Source: Flavitalea plasmicola (GTDB lineage: Bacteria > Bacteroidota > Bacteroidia > Chitinophagales > Chitinophagaceae). Taken from it: 64,000 nt of DNA. The notes below the pieces were generated by a model that did no database searches, was not told the origin of the DNA, and worked only from the letters and a program-made list of their open reading frames with translations. Where the stretch lies: NCBI RefSeq assembly GCF_030546645.1, contig NZ_JAUOTO010000006.1, forward strand, positions 310,001 to 374,000, written 5' to 3'. The translations under genes and the position numbers were made by a program. Of the stretch, positions 1 to 7,640 are shown piece after piece (position 1 is the stretch's first letter; the number at the start of each line of letters is the position of its first letter).

Positions 1-1
1 A

Positions 2-268
2 GGTGCATTGTGGGAAAACTTTTTGGTAAGTGAAAGAAAAAAAGCCAACCATTATGCCAATCATTATGTGAACAGTTATTTTTGGCGTACGCATCAACAA
101 CAAGAGATTGATATGATCGAAGAAACGGGAGGTAAATTGTATGCGTGGGAGTTTAAATGGAACGAAAAGGCGAAAGTGAAAATCCCGGCTTCGTTTCTTG
201 AAGCCTACCCTGGAAGTATAACAGGAACAGTAAACCGACAGAATTATATGGATTTTTTGAATTTTTAG
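2..268 (+). CDS. C-terminal part of an AAA ATPase with DUF4143 domain (5' end outside window)
   Basis: The open frame enters from the left edge and stops at 266-268. The visible residues begin GALWENFLVSERKK and end with a block about an element-encoded protein's relation to its own cargo (W..H....EID.IEE..G.LYAWEFKW). This is the typical end of the DUF4143 domain, which follows an N-terminal AAA ATPase in a large family of bacterial ATP-binding proteins of unknown role, common in accessory DNA. Only the last 88 codons are present, so the Walker motifs cannot be inspected and the true start lies outside. The DUF4143 restriction-like strand pattern (EID...EFKW) is visible. Family call is fairly secure; function is unknown. 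Confidence 0.7.
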   Translation, partial: GALWENFLVSERKKANHYANHYVNSYFWRTHQQQEIDMIEETGGKLYAWEFKWNEKAKVKIPASFLEAYPGSITGTVNRQNYMDFLNF

Positions 269-373
269 GTAAAGCTCCAATCCTTGGTGGCTCGGAAATA
301 AGGGGAGCTTACATTAGCAGATTTACAGGCTTTTAACGGTATTTCAGGTTAATGACGTCCATGCCGGTCTTTT

Positions 374-481
374 TTACACAATTATTTTGTATCCTTTGCC
401 ATGCACATTCACCATCTTAACAGACGGATCAGCGCTTAATCTCTTCCTCAGTTTAAAGATCAAAATATCCACGTTACAAGT
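374..481 (-). pseudogene. Remnant of an OmpR/PhoB-type response regulator C-terminus
   Basis: Read on the minus strand, the frame ending with the stop at 374-376 gives VDILIFKLRKRLSADPS then VKMVNVHGKGYKIIV. This matches the last helix and wing of the winged-helix DNA-binding domain of Bacteroidota response regulators (RprY-like). No receiver domain or start codon is present: the frame runs directly into the end of the HxlR gene at 486. It is therefore a decayed fragment rather than a gene. The identification rests on recognising the recognition-helix and wing pattern; the parent gene is unknown. Confidence 0.55.
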
Positions 482-485
482 GATC

Positions 486-827
486 TCACGCTTCAATGCG
501 ACTCAATGCCATTTGCTTCTCACCCCAGGCTCGCATTTGCCTGATGAAGGGGATTAATTCTTTTCCTGTAGTGGTAAGTGTATATTCAACTCTTGGCGGT
601 ACTTCCAAATAAACCTTTCTTGCAATAAGTTCATCAACTTCCAACTCTTTTAATGTTTGAGTAAGCATTTTTGGCGAGATTCCCACTACAGCTCTTTTTA
701 ATTCTCCATATCGCAAAAAGCCATCTTTAAGGACCCATAAAATTCTGCCTTTATACTTTCCCCCTATTCGTTGAAATGCATAGTCAACAGCACAATGTGG
801 TAGTCTGGTTTTTTTCTTCACTTTCAT
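486..827 (-). CDS. HxlR-family winged-helix transcriptional regulator
   Basis: A 113-residue protein with the full HxlR layout: a CAVDYAFQRIGGKYKGRILW start helix near residue 12, the YGELKRAVVGISPKMLTQTLKELE recognition segment (residues about 40-63, here split for length), and the wing ending in PPRVEYTLTTTGKELIPFIRQM. The typical N-terminal cysteine of redox- or electrophile-sensing members is present (C12), but sensing is not demonstrated. It is divergent from the membrane protease gene at 931, with about 100 bp between them, so the regulator may control itself and that gene. Length is normal for the family. Confidence 0.88.
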   Translation of the reverse strand: MKVKKKTRLPHCAVDYAFQRIGGKYKGRILWVLKDGFLRYGELKRAVVGISPKMLTQTLKELEVDELIARKVYLEVPPRVEYTLTTTGKELIPFIRQMRAWGEKQMALSRIEA

Positions 828-871
828 AAAATTTTATTGATTGATAATCAGCATTAGTATAGTATTGGTGT

Positions 872-893
872 GTAGGATACAAATAGGTATGTA
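872..893. promoter_or_regulatory. Candidate operator in the HxlR/CPBP divergent intergenic region
   Basis: The segment holds two related halves, GTAGGATAC and GGTATGTAC, separated by five A/T-rich bases. This is an imperfect dyad of the size bound by dimeric winged-helix repressors. It sits between the divergent starts at 827 and 931, which is where autoregulating HxlR proteins usually bind. Assignment is inference from position and symmetry only. Confidence 0.3.
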
Positions 894-930
894 CTTGCTA
901 TAAAGATATTATATTCTTTTGTTTGCAGAA

Positions 931-1803
931 ATGAATATGAACAAGCCATTTAAGAAACTCCTCTATTTCCCGGTAACAAAAATTATTTTGAGTACAGCAA
1001 TCTGTTTTGCAATGCTGGTAGGAGTCCAGAACTTTATTTCCAAACCTGTTTTTTACGCTATCATACCTGCAAAATATATTGCAGACACAATGGTAAATTA
1101 TGTTTCTGTAGCTGTTCTTTTGGTAAGCTATTTCTATGTGTTCAGGGTTTATGAAAAAAGGGAAATCAAGGAGCTTTCAACCAAAAAATTACCGGCAGAA
1201 CTGTTCGGGGGGTTTATTTTTGGCTTTTCAGTATTGTCGGTAGTGATGTTGATTCTGTATGTATTGGGGTACTATTCAATAATAAGCATTTCGAACTTTT
1301 CTTATCTATTGGCTCCATTTTCGTTGTTAGTAGTTGCGGCATTGATCGAGGAAATTTTTGACAGGTTAATTATTTATAGAATTCTTGAAGACTGGATGGG
1401 AACCTATTGGGCATTATTGCTTATGTCAATACTATTTATGATAGAGCATTTAGCAAATGACAATATTTCAGTATTATCTATTTTCTTGATTTTGAGTTTT
1501 GGGTTTGCTCATGGGACAATGTACCTCTACACAAAACGGTTATGGCTTCCGTTCGCTTTTCATCTGGGTTGGAATTTTGCTCAACCTTTTTATGGCTCAA
1601 ATTTGTCTGGTATAGAAGATATCGGTACAATAATTAAAGCCAGCTATGAAGGCCCGGAATTACTTATCGGCAGTCGTTTCGGCATTGAAGATTCAGTTCT
1701 TTCTATACTTTTTATATCGATCATAGGTATCGTGTTCTTGCAACTTTCCAGGAAAGAAGGAAAAATTATAAGAAGAAAAAAAAGCCATAGCAAATCCATA
1801 TAA
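931..1803 (+). CDS. CPBP-family intramembrane metalloprotease (CAAX protease/Abi type)
   Basis: A multi-pass membrane protein of 290 residues. The family's catalytic motifs are visible: EExxxR (E140-E141, R145), the conserved His of motif 2 in the IEHLAND segment (H173), and HxxxN (H211, N215) in FHLGWNF. These ligate the metal in CPBP (Rce1-like) proteases, which process prenylated proteins in eukaryotes and are often linked to bacteriocin immunity in bacteria. The ATG at 931 is preferred to the TTG at 919 because it starts a normal N-terminus (MNMNKPFKKLL) before the first membrane segment. The basic tail (KEGKIIRRKK) should be cytoplasmic. Substrate unknown. Confidence 0.85.
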   Translation: MNMNKPFKKLLYFPVTKIILSTAICFAMLVGVQNFISKPVFYAIIPAKYIADTMVNYVSVAVLLVSYFYVFRVYEKREIKELSTKKLPAELFGGFIFGFSVLSVVMLILYVLGYYSIISISNFSYLLAPFSLLVVAALIEEIFDRLIIYRILEDWMGTYWALLLMSILFMIEHLANDNISVLSIFLILSFGFAHGTMYLYTKRLWLPFAFHLGWNFAQPFYGSNLSGIEDIGTIIKASYEGPELLIGSRFGIEDSVLSILFISIIGIVFLQLSRKEGKIIRRKKSHSKSI

Positions 1804-1924
1804 CCAAGCGATCCGCAGGTATACAAACAATTACCGGTGCGATCTAAAGCCTTGCCTTTATGTTTAATTAGTTCTTTCAAACACTTCCCCCAAAATCTGC
1901 TGGCAAATTGCTGGCAAAAACGAA

Positions 1925-1946
1925 AAAAGTCGCCGAAGCGACTTTT
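1925..1946 (-). terminator. Strong hairpin terminator, probably the ancestral tRNA-Asn terminator
   Basis: On the minus strand the arms AAAAGTCGC and GCGACTTTT enclose a UUCG tetraloop and run into six T, a good intrinsic terminator. It lies just beyond the 15-bp copy of the tRNA-Asn 3' end (1964-1978), exactly where the terminator of a minus-strand tRNA would sit. It may also stop the CPBP transcript, because the stem reads as a hairpin from the plus strand too. Confidence 0.7.
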
Positions 1947-1963
1947 AAACTTGTTGATACCCA

Positions 1964-1978
1964 AGCTCCCCCTGCTGG
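1964..1978. repeat. attL-like copy of the tRNA-Asn 3' end
   Basis: The 15 bases AGCTCCCCCTGCTGG are identical, and in the same orientation, to 12860-12874, which form the acceptor and T-arm end of the tRNA-Asn gene. The flanks outside the 15 bp differ. A free-standing copy of a tRNA 3' end about 10.9 kb from the tRNA is the usual footprint of tyrosine-recombinase integration. Confidence 0.65.
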
Positions 1979-2274
1979 GGAAGTAATATATTTAATAATC
2001 AATCACTTAATTAGTAAGTGTAAGAAAAAGTGCTAGCAGCGTGAAATTAGCTTCCGAGCCATTTTCCATTGCACTTTCCGTCGAAATCCACGACGGCTAG
2101 CCATGACAGGTAGCTACCAATCCGCCTTTCTTTTGTCAAAATACAGCCTTATAAGTCCCCCGCCGTCCCTAATCACTTCAGCTGGCGACGAGGCAAGTTC
2201 ACAGCGTATCTTACATCCGGCGGATACCACGCATTTGAGGCAGTACGACAGCGAACCCATTACCTTTGTAGTCT

Positions 2275-2928
2275 ATGACCACGCACCACCGATACCTCGA
2301 TCTCTATCCCGTGGATCCCACGGCAAAGGCCATCATCATCGGCACAATCCATCCTCATGATCATACAAAATTTGTGATGGACTTTTTCTATGGCAGCCAG
2401 TGTAGCCTTTGGAACATCTTTGCAGAGATTTTCCCAGATCACATGACCAGACCCACCTCTCGCGAGGCTGTATCGCAGTTCTTAGCCGATCACCACATCA
2501 CCATGAGTGATACCATCCGCACTTGCAATCGAAAAAACAATACCGCTCTGGATAAAGACCTCATCCCCCGTCTTTACAATACAGCCCTTGTCAGCCAATT
2601 GCGGGACAGCCAGATTGAACAGGTATTTTTTACCAGCGGCATCGGTAAAAACAACGCCCTGCGTACCTTCTATACAGGAGTGCTCGGATACAAATACCTG
2701 CCCGGCGCTGTGGCAAAAAATAAAACGGGGATGCTGCCATCTGATATCTTAGGGCGCTCAATTGCCTATACCGTCCTATATTCTCCTGCCACCACAGCCA
2801 ACAGAGGCATCCGTAATGGGAAGGAATTTAAAAAGCTCCGCCACCTGTTCGCTAACTATAGCGATGCCGCCCATGGCTATAAGATATACCTTTACAAAGC
2901 AGCCTTCCGGAACCTTGTAGCCGGATAA
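2275..2928 (+). CDS. Uracil-DNA-glycosylase-superfamily-like protein
   Basis: A 217-residue protein whose layout resembles the UDG superfamily: an early beta strand ending in IIIGT (G23-T24) followed by HPHD, the FFYGSQCSLWNIFAEIFPD segment (W and F pattern near residues 38-56), a central VFFTSGIG strand, and a late YSPATTANRG loop near residues 168-177. The late loop sits where the family has its HPSP-type leucine-loop motif. Members remove damaged or modified bases; some atypical ones act in defence against modified phage DNA. The usual catalytic Asp/Asn of motif 1 is not obvious, so activity is uncertain. It is the first gene inside the island and is transcribed away from the left repeat. 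Confidence 0.5.
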   Translation: MTTHHRYLDLYPVDPTAKAIIIGTIHPHDHTKFVMDFFYGSQCSLWNIFAEIFPDHMTRPTSREAVSQFLADHHITMSDTIRTCNRKNNTALDKDLIPRLYNTALVSQLRDSQIEQVFFTSGIGKNNALRTFYTGVLGYKYLPGAVAKNKTGMLPSDILGRSIAYTVLYSPATTANRGIRNGKEFKKLRHLFANYSDAAHGYKIYLYKAAFRNLVAG

Positions 2929-2955
2929 AAGTGCTGTCAGTAGATCCGGCAGCAA

Positions 2956-3130
2956 TCAATAGGAAAAGCTAATCTCGTTAGTATTCAGTAGCACAATCGT
3001 GATATAGTCAAGGGCATCCTCCTTTAACTCCACTGAACCGTCCGGTGCAAATTCATCAGCTCCGCCTTATTGCATATAGATTTGATAGTCACTCACGCAT
3101 CTTACCGAGTCAGCTCTCTGAAGACCCAGG
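2956..3130 (-). pseudogene. Possible decayed coding fragment of unknown family
   Basis: In the gap 2929-3268 no intact gene is seen. One minus-strand frame ending at 2956 has protein-like composition (GGADEFAPDGSVELKEDALD followed by YITIVLLNTNEISFSY) and continues upstream after a single in-frame TAA as DQSLGLQRADSVRCVSDYQ. That pattern suggests a gene fragment broken by a stop. I do not recognise the family. The rest of the gap (3131-3268) shows nothing clear. Confidence 0.3.
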
Positions 3131-3268
3131 CTTTGATCTTAGCTTTTAAGATTTTGCTTGGCATAGTGTAAGTATTGCTTATACTAATATAAGGGCCCCG
3201 CATTGGGCAGTTTTCCCGCGGCATTTTCGTATTTCTAAGCATAAACGAAATTCTGAGCTTGGGACTCT

Positions 3269-4309
3269 CTATGGCCTGTCTACTGGATCCCGTCCTAAGA
3301 TTTCCTTCAGGCGATCCTGTTCAGTCTTCCCGAGGCCATCAGCGTGCTCATACCAATATTTGTTTTCGTTTATTTCGGTAAAAAGACCATTATAATCTGT
3401 CACTTGCGTTGTAGTTAAATTTAATCGGATTTTGTATCGGCTAATTCGCAACGGAGAGTTATTGGCCGCGAAATAGAACCATATCTCAAACTCACTACCA
3501 ATACTCGATAATTCACGAGGATTAATTTGGATTTGTTGTGAGAACCGGTGAGGTGCATTATTATATAAAACCTTGCTGTCCACACGATTCCATTCATGAT
3601 TACTCATTCCATAATAATCATCAGAAGCACCTGTGCCGACAAATCTTACTCCTTTTGTAATAATTGCTCGTAAGTGGACATTATCTGCATTTAAATATCT
3701 TGACTGATTAAAAACCATAAAAGTGGCAGTAATAAAGAAATTACCTCCATCTAATCTATAATCACTGAGGACAATATATCCGTCGATCTTAGGAAACTTT
3801 ATTCTTTTAAAAAGCGCCTCTATGTAATGGTGCGGCGCAGGCCTAGATTGGCCATCAAGGCGCATATAATAAGTATTATCGGTCTGGTGTGGACTATATT
3901 CGCTTGGTTCAATTTCGATTACGTAAATATATGCACCAGCATGCTCCAGACGATTAAACAATATACCACGGGGGACAGGAGTAATAGCCGAAGATATTTT
4001 ATTAATGAATTGATCCTTTTCGAATGATTTTGTTGTGGGTGTTAAGGCTCCTTGAAAAACCTTTTCCTTTTTGCCAGTTACAGTTTGCCCAACAGGCGCC
4101 CCCCAGATAACTAAACCGCCTTCGGAATTCAGGAATGCACATACGGCCTTGTTGATAGGCTGAAAATCTGCTTCATTGGGATTCTTTGGTGAATTGGATT
4201 TGAATTCGATCCTATCCGTTTCATCTTTTGCGTCCGCGAAAAAATCGACAATGTCTTGATAACTAAGGTCCGAAATGGTCTTGTTAAAAAACTGTTTAGC
4301 AAAGCTCAT
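3269..4309 (-). CDS. AlbA_2 (Schlafen-type) putative nucleic-acid-binding protein
   Basis: The N-terminal third carries the Schlafen AlbA_2 signature: ETDRIEFKSN at about residues 31-40 and INKAVCAFLNSEGGLVIWG at about 52-70, followed by the YMRLDGQSRPAP segment that ends this fold. The C-terminal half is a beta-rich region I do not recognise. AlbA_2 proteins bind or cleave nucleic acids, and several are found in phage-defence clusters. At 346 residues it is longer than a lone AlbA_2 domain. It is the last of four minus-strand genes running from 9398 to 3269, about 165 bp after its neighbour, so it may be cotranscribed with the Gabija-type pair. Confidence 0.7.
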   Translation of the reverse strand: MSFAKQFFNKTISDLSYQDIVDFFADAKDETDRIEFKSNSPKNPNEADFQPINKAVCAFLNSEGGLVIWGAPVGQTVTGKKEKVFQGALTPTTKSFEKDQFINKISSAITPVPRGILFNRLEHAGAYIYVIEIEPSEYSPHQTDNTYYMRLDGQSRPAPHHYIEALFKRIKFPKIDGYIVLSDYRLDGGNFFITATFMVFNQSRYLNADNVHLRAIITKGVRFVGTGASDDYYGMSNHEWNRVDSKVLYNNAPHRFSQQIQINPRELSSIGSEFEIWFYFAANNSPLRISRYKIRLNLTTTQVTDYNGLFTEINENKYWYEHADGLGKTEQDRLKEILGRDPVDRP

Positions 4310-4475
4310 TGTATAAATTTTAGGTGAAGTGGATATTATTGGGGCCTTTATGGCTTTCTAATTAGGGGACGAAATGGGAAAATGGGTTTCCTTCCGTGAT
4401 GCTTTATTACAAAAATTTCATCGTACACGAATCCTGTACGCAGAGGTCTCATCGTTATTGTCCAATAGACAGGGG

Positions 4476-5849
4476 CTATAATTTAGGAACCTCACTTTTA
4501 CTATGTGCCGCAGGTGTGTATCTGGGGCCATAGAATGCCACAACCCCCGTCCTAGCTGGATCAAAATAAAAATGGCTTGCATCATAGAAAACCGCTCCAT
4601 CAAGAGGAACGAGCGCTCGCGGATTATGATATATAGCCACCGAGTCGCCCCAGTCTTCCTCATAAGTGGGATCGTCCACATCAGACTTTTTACTTTCAAA
4701 TGTCTCTGTCTTGGGATTATATTGCTGATACCACCTAGTGATTTTTAAATCTACAGAGCCCAATTCTGCTAGCTTCCCCATTCGATTAAATGTAGGAATT
4801 GTTGCATTACTGGCAAACAGTACTGCGCTAACATGCTCTGAACCAGGCAAATCAAAAAAACCGGATGGCGCTGACGCACCCTTCCAATGATGACCGTCAA
4901 TTTTTTCAAATGGTACGTCTTCACCAGCACATATCAGATCTTCGCCTACTATCTTGCATACACGCCGATAGCCATAAAGATATTCTTGAAGGGCTTGCCG
5001 GGTCCAAACCATGGATCCTAGTGCCTGACCACTACCCTGTATATGATAATCATGGACAGCAAAGAGCAATGGCTTACCTGCCACGTGGGCCAGCTCATGG
5101 TACTTTTTCTCCAACTTTCTAGAAAGAGTCCGATGATATTTAATTGGCATATAATCCTGCGTAAAAGCATGCAACTGTTCAACACCAACCGGGTTCTCCT
5201 CGTCAAAGCTAGGGTTCGGATTAACAGTCACTGCTTCCACAGCCAAGTCATAATCAAAAATTTTTAAGCAGAAATCTGGGATGGTTTGATTGTAATCCCG
5301 TTTTAAATATCGTTTTGTAAAGTATATGTGCAAAAAAAGCTCCCACAGGCGATTATTGAACTCCGAGGTCTGGAAATCTCTAATGAAATTTCCATCGTTA
5401 TCAAAATAAGTGTAGGCTGCTATTTCAATAAGGTTGCGGGCGGCTTCATAATAGGGTTTTTCCCTTAGCATGGTAAACAAGGGATTAGGAGAGCTTACGC
5501 GGGAAGCTGGTACAAAAAGATCGGTGATTCTTTTTTTTATGGGAGATGCCTCATAAAACGTTTTACCATCTTCGGCATAAGGAGCCAATTTTTCCATGAG
5601 CGCTGCGCGAACCTCTTCCTGTGTCTCCAAAAAAGGCATACCAATATCATGGAATCGGAACACGCGCCTTTCATCACGCGCAAAAATTATATAATTGAAA
5701 TCCTCATCAATTCTACTCTTAGCAATCATGGCGATAAGTTTACCGTATGCTTCAAACCATTCCACTTCTTCAAATTGGAATTCGGCAGCCGGTTCACGGA
5801 TGAAGATCATCGCCTCAAATTTTAATTTGCTGATGTTTTTGATGCTCAT
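4476..5849 (-). CDS. Unknown protein with possible PD-(D/E)XK-type core, Gabija-adjacent
   Basis: A 457-residue protein without a family I can name securely. The middle shows the spacing of a restriction-endonuclease-like core: E170 in FNNRLWELFLH, P191-D192 in IPDFCL, then E205 in DLAVEAVTVNP. Related nuclease-like proteins often show PDF...VEATTxNP. The usual Lys after the second acid is absent, so catalysis is unproven. There is no signal peptide or membrane segment, and the tail GVVAFYGPRYTPAAH looks like a conserved end. Its start lies 72 bp after the stop of the helicase gene in the same direction, suggesting one transcript. It could be an effector of the neighbouring system or an independent cargo gene. 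Confidence 0.5.
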   Translation of the reverse strand: MSIKNISKLKFEAMIFIREPAAEFQFEEVEWFEAYGKLIAMIAKSRIDEDFNYIIFARDERRVFRFHDIGMPFLETQEEVRAALMEKLAPYAEDGKTFYEASPIKKRITDLFVPASRVSSPNPLFTMLREKPYYEAARNLIEIAAYTYFDNDGNFIRDFQTSEFNNRLWELFLHIYFTKRYLKRDYNQTIPDFCLKIFDYDLAVEAVTVNPNPSFDEENPVGVEQLHAFTQDYMPIKYHRTLSRKLEKKYHELAHVAGKPLLFAVHDYHIQGSGQALGSMVWTRQALQEYLYGYRRVCKIVGEDLICAGEDVPFEKIDGHHWKGASAPSGFFDLPGSEHVSAVLFASNATIPTFNRMGKLAELGSVDLKITRWYQQYNPKTETFESKKSDVDDPTYEEDWGDSVAIYHNPRALVPLDGAVFYDASHFYFDPARTGVVAFYGPRYTPAAHSKSEVPKL

Positions 5850-5921
5850 ACATTACGATTTATCATTGGAGTACTAAAGACAGACGTCACAGCTGCTTCT
5901 TTTAGGGATTATTAAACAATT

Positions 5922-7640
5922 TTACTGGCAACCGAGCTTAGCTTTCCAAGCAACCAAGTTCTTATCATTCGGAGTAGCAACGACCAATAACTTTCTGGGA
6001 CGGGTAATTCCAACGTATACGATCCGTAATTCTTCCTCCTGATCTGTTCGGATGCCTTTGTCGATCATGGTGGTGTAATAGCTGCCAACGCCCTTTTGTT
6101 TTAAAAAGAGCAGCACAGCCTCAAATGTCTCTCCTTTCACTGCATGCACGCTACCAACAGTGTAATCAGATGGCAGATCGTCTTTTTCAAGGTAAGAAAA
6201 CAAATCTTCGATCTCCAGGTCACGAGCCTGATCAGAAACAGTCAAAACATTATTATACAAGCGATTCGCTTGATCAATCCAAGCCCCTAACTTACCGGTA
6301 GCCGGTGGAAACATTTTTAGAAAACCAAGTATCAGCTTTCGAAACTCCGTAAAGTTCTGACTAGCGCGGAAATTCTCTACTGATTTATTATCCACAACGT
6401 CTTTTTTCTCCACCAGGTGAAAAATCACTTTTTCTGCAACCTGAAAGGCTTTTTTCAATAACCCCTTGGTGAAAAGAAAACAGGCATGAATAATTGGATA
6501 GGTAACCAGATAGTCCTGTGTCCAGTCATGGAGATCAGGATCTCCCAGAATATGACCTACTAGGCCTTTGCTGCGGCAGATGACCGCTACATTTCGGGGA
6601 TGGATCTCGATGGCCAATTCCCGGCATTTTTGCAAAAACTGCTCGATGGTTTGACCAATGGTACCCTCCGTATATATCGTAAACTGAGGTTGCAGACCAA
6701 AGCCCATCACCTCCGGTGTGACAGATGTAGATACATTACCCAAGGTAGAGAGGTGAAATGTCGCGTCGCAAATGGACTGGGAGCTTCGACGGTTATCGTT
6801 CAATATAATAGAGTTATCCTTCCATGCCTCGAACTTATCGTTAAAGAGCTGCGGACGGGCTTTATTCCATTCAAAGATGGCCTGATCCGGGTCTCCTACT
6901 AACATCACCTGGGAAAGCCCCTGGTCACAAAGCAAATCCAGTATTCGCATTTGCACCTCGCTAGTATCCTGAGCTTCATCCAAAATGATTTCCGGAAAGC
7001 GGCTTACCAAAGACCGCGCCACCTGGGGATACTTTTCCAGGATTTTCATCGCGAAATAATTGGCATCATGCTGACATGCGTAGCCTTGTTTCCAATATTT
7101 AAGTTTGCTCTCCCTTATCGATCTGGCATGCCCGCTCTCATTGCCGTCATTATTATACATTTTATTAAATCCAAAGAAAAATACACCTTGAATTTCTGGA
7201 TAAATCAATTCATCGTTAACGCCGAGGCTAACTTTGGCGAAATATTGGTCATAATCCTTGTCATATCTCCTTATATTCCAATTGCTATGCGGGTCACCCA
7301 CAAGCACTGGTCTACCCTTGCAGCCCATTATCAGATGGCCATGTGGCAGAAAAATATATTTATTGATAAAGCTATCGATAGTGCCCAAAAAATGAGGATA
7401 CTCCAAATAATGGGGAAGGCCGAAGATGGTAGTTAGCTTTTGATCGATCTCCTGCCATGCGATGTTGGTAAAGGAAATTGCAGCCAAGCCTTGATTAGGA
7501 TGTGCCCAGTGGCTTACTCGATGAGCGATGCGGGCGGCAACTGAGAAAGTTTTACCGCTACCAGGGCACGCCCTGACTACCACCTTGCCCGTAGCGTCGT
7601 AGGCAATCTTTTTTTGAATTGCTGATAGTGTTGCTACCAT
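5922..7640 (-). CDS. gajB: GajB-like UvrD/Rep-family helicase (Gabija type)
   Basis: A 572-residue SF1A helicase with all core motifs in order: Walker A ACPGSGKT (residues 24-31), the AISFTN motif Ia, the DEAQD motif II, GDPDQAIFEWN motif III, DNRRS motif IV, GSVHAVKGETF motif V and VGITRPRKLL motif VI. Short UvrD-like proteins placed directly behind an OLD-type nuclease are the B component of Gabija, where GajB forms a complex with GajA and takes part in nucleotide and DNA-end sensing. The ATG at 7640 directly follows the stop codon of the upstream gene (TAAATG), which implies tight translational coupling. It is somewhat longer than the reference GajB. Confidence 0.85.
   Translation of the reverse strand: MVATLSAIQKKIAYDATGKVVVRACPGSGKTFSVAARIAHRVSHWAHPNQGLAAISFTNIAWQEIDQKLTTIFGLPHYLEYPHFLGTIDSFINKYIFLPHGHLIMGCKGRPVLVGDPHSNWNIRRYDKDYDQYFAKVSLGVNDELIYPEIQGVFFFGFNKMYNNDGNESGHARSIRESKLKYWKQGYACQHDANYFAMKILEKYPQVARSLVSRFPEIILDEAQDTSEVQMRILDLLCDQGLSQVMLVGDPDQAIFEWNKARPQLFNDKFEAWKDNSIILNDNRRSSQSICDATFHLSTLGNVSTSVTPEVMGFGLQPQFTIYTEGTIGQTIEQFLQKCRELAIEIHPRNVAVICRSKGLVGHILGDPDLHDWTQDYLVTYPIIHACFLFTKGLLKKAFQVAEKVIFHLVEKKDVVDNKSVENFRASQNFTEFRKLILGFLKMFPPATGKLGAWIDQANRLYNNVLTVSDQARDLEIEDLFSYLEKDDLPSDYTVGSVHAVKGETFEAVLLFLKQKGVGSYYTTMIDKGIRTDQEEELRIVYVGITRPRKLLVVATPNDKNLVAWKAKLGCQ

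Noticed and set aside
1644-1964. Minus-strand open frame that might be an integrase remnant
   Set aside because: The translation shows no tyrosine-recombinase motif, and part of it overlaps the CPBP gene and the terminator hairpin.
2103-2360. Short plus-strand open frame near the left island repeat
   Set aside because: It overlaps the start of the UDG-like gene in another frame and has no recognisable features.
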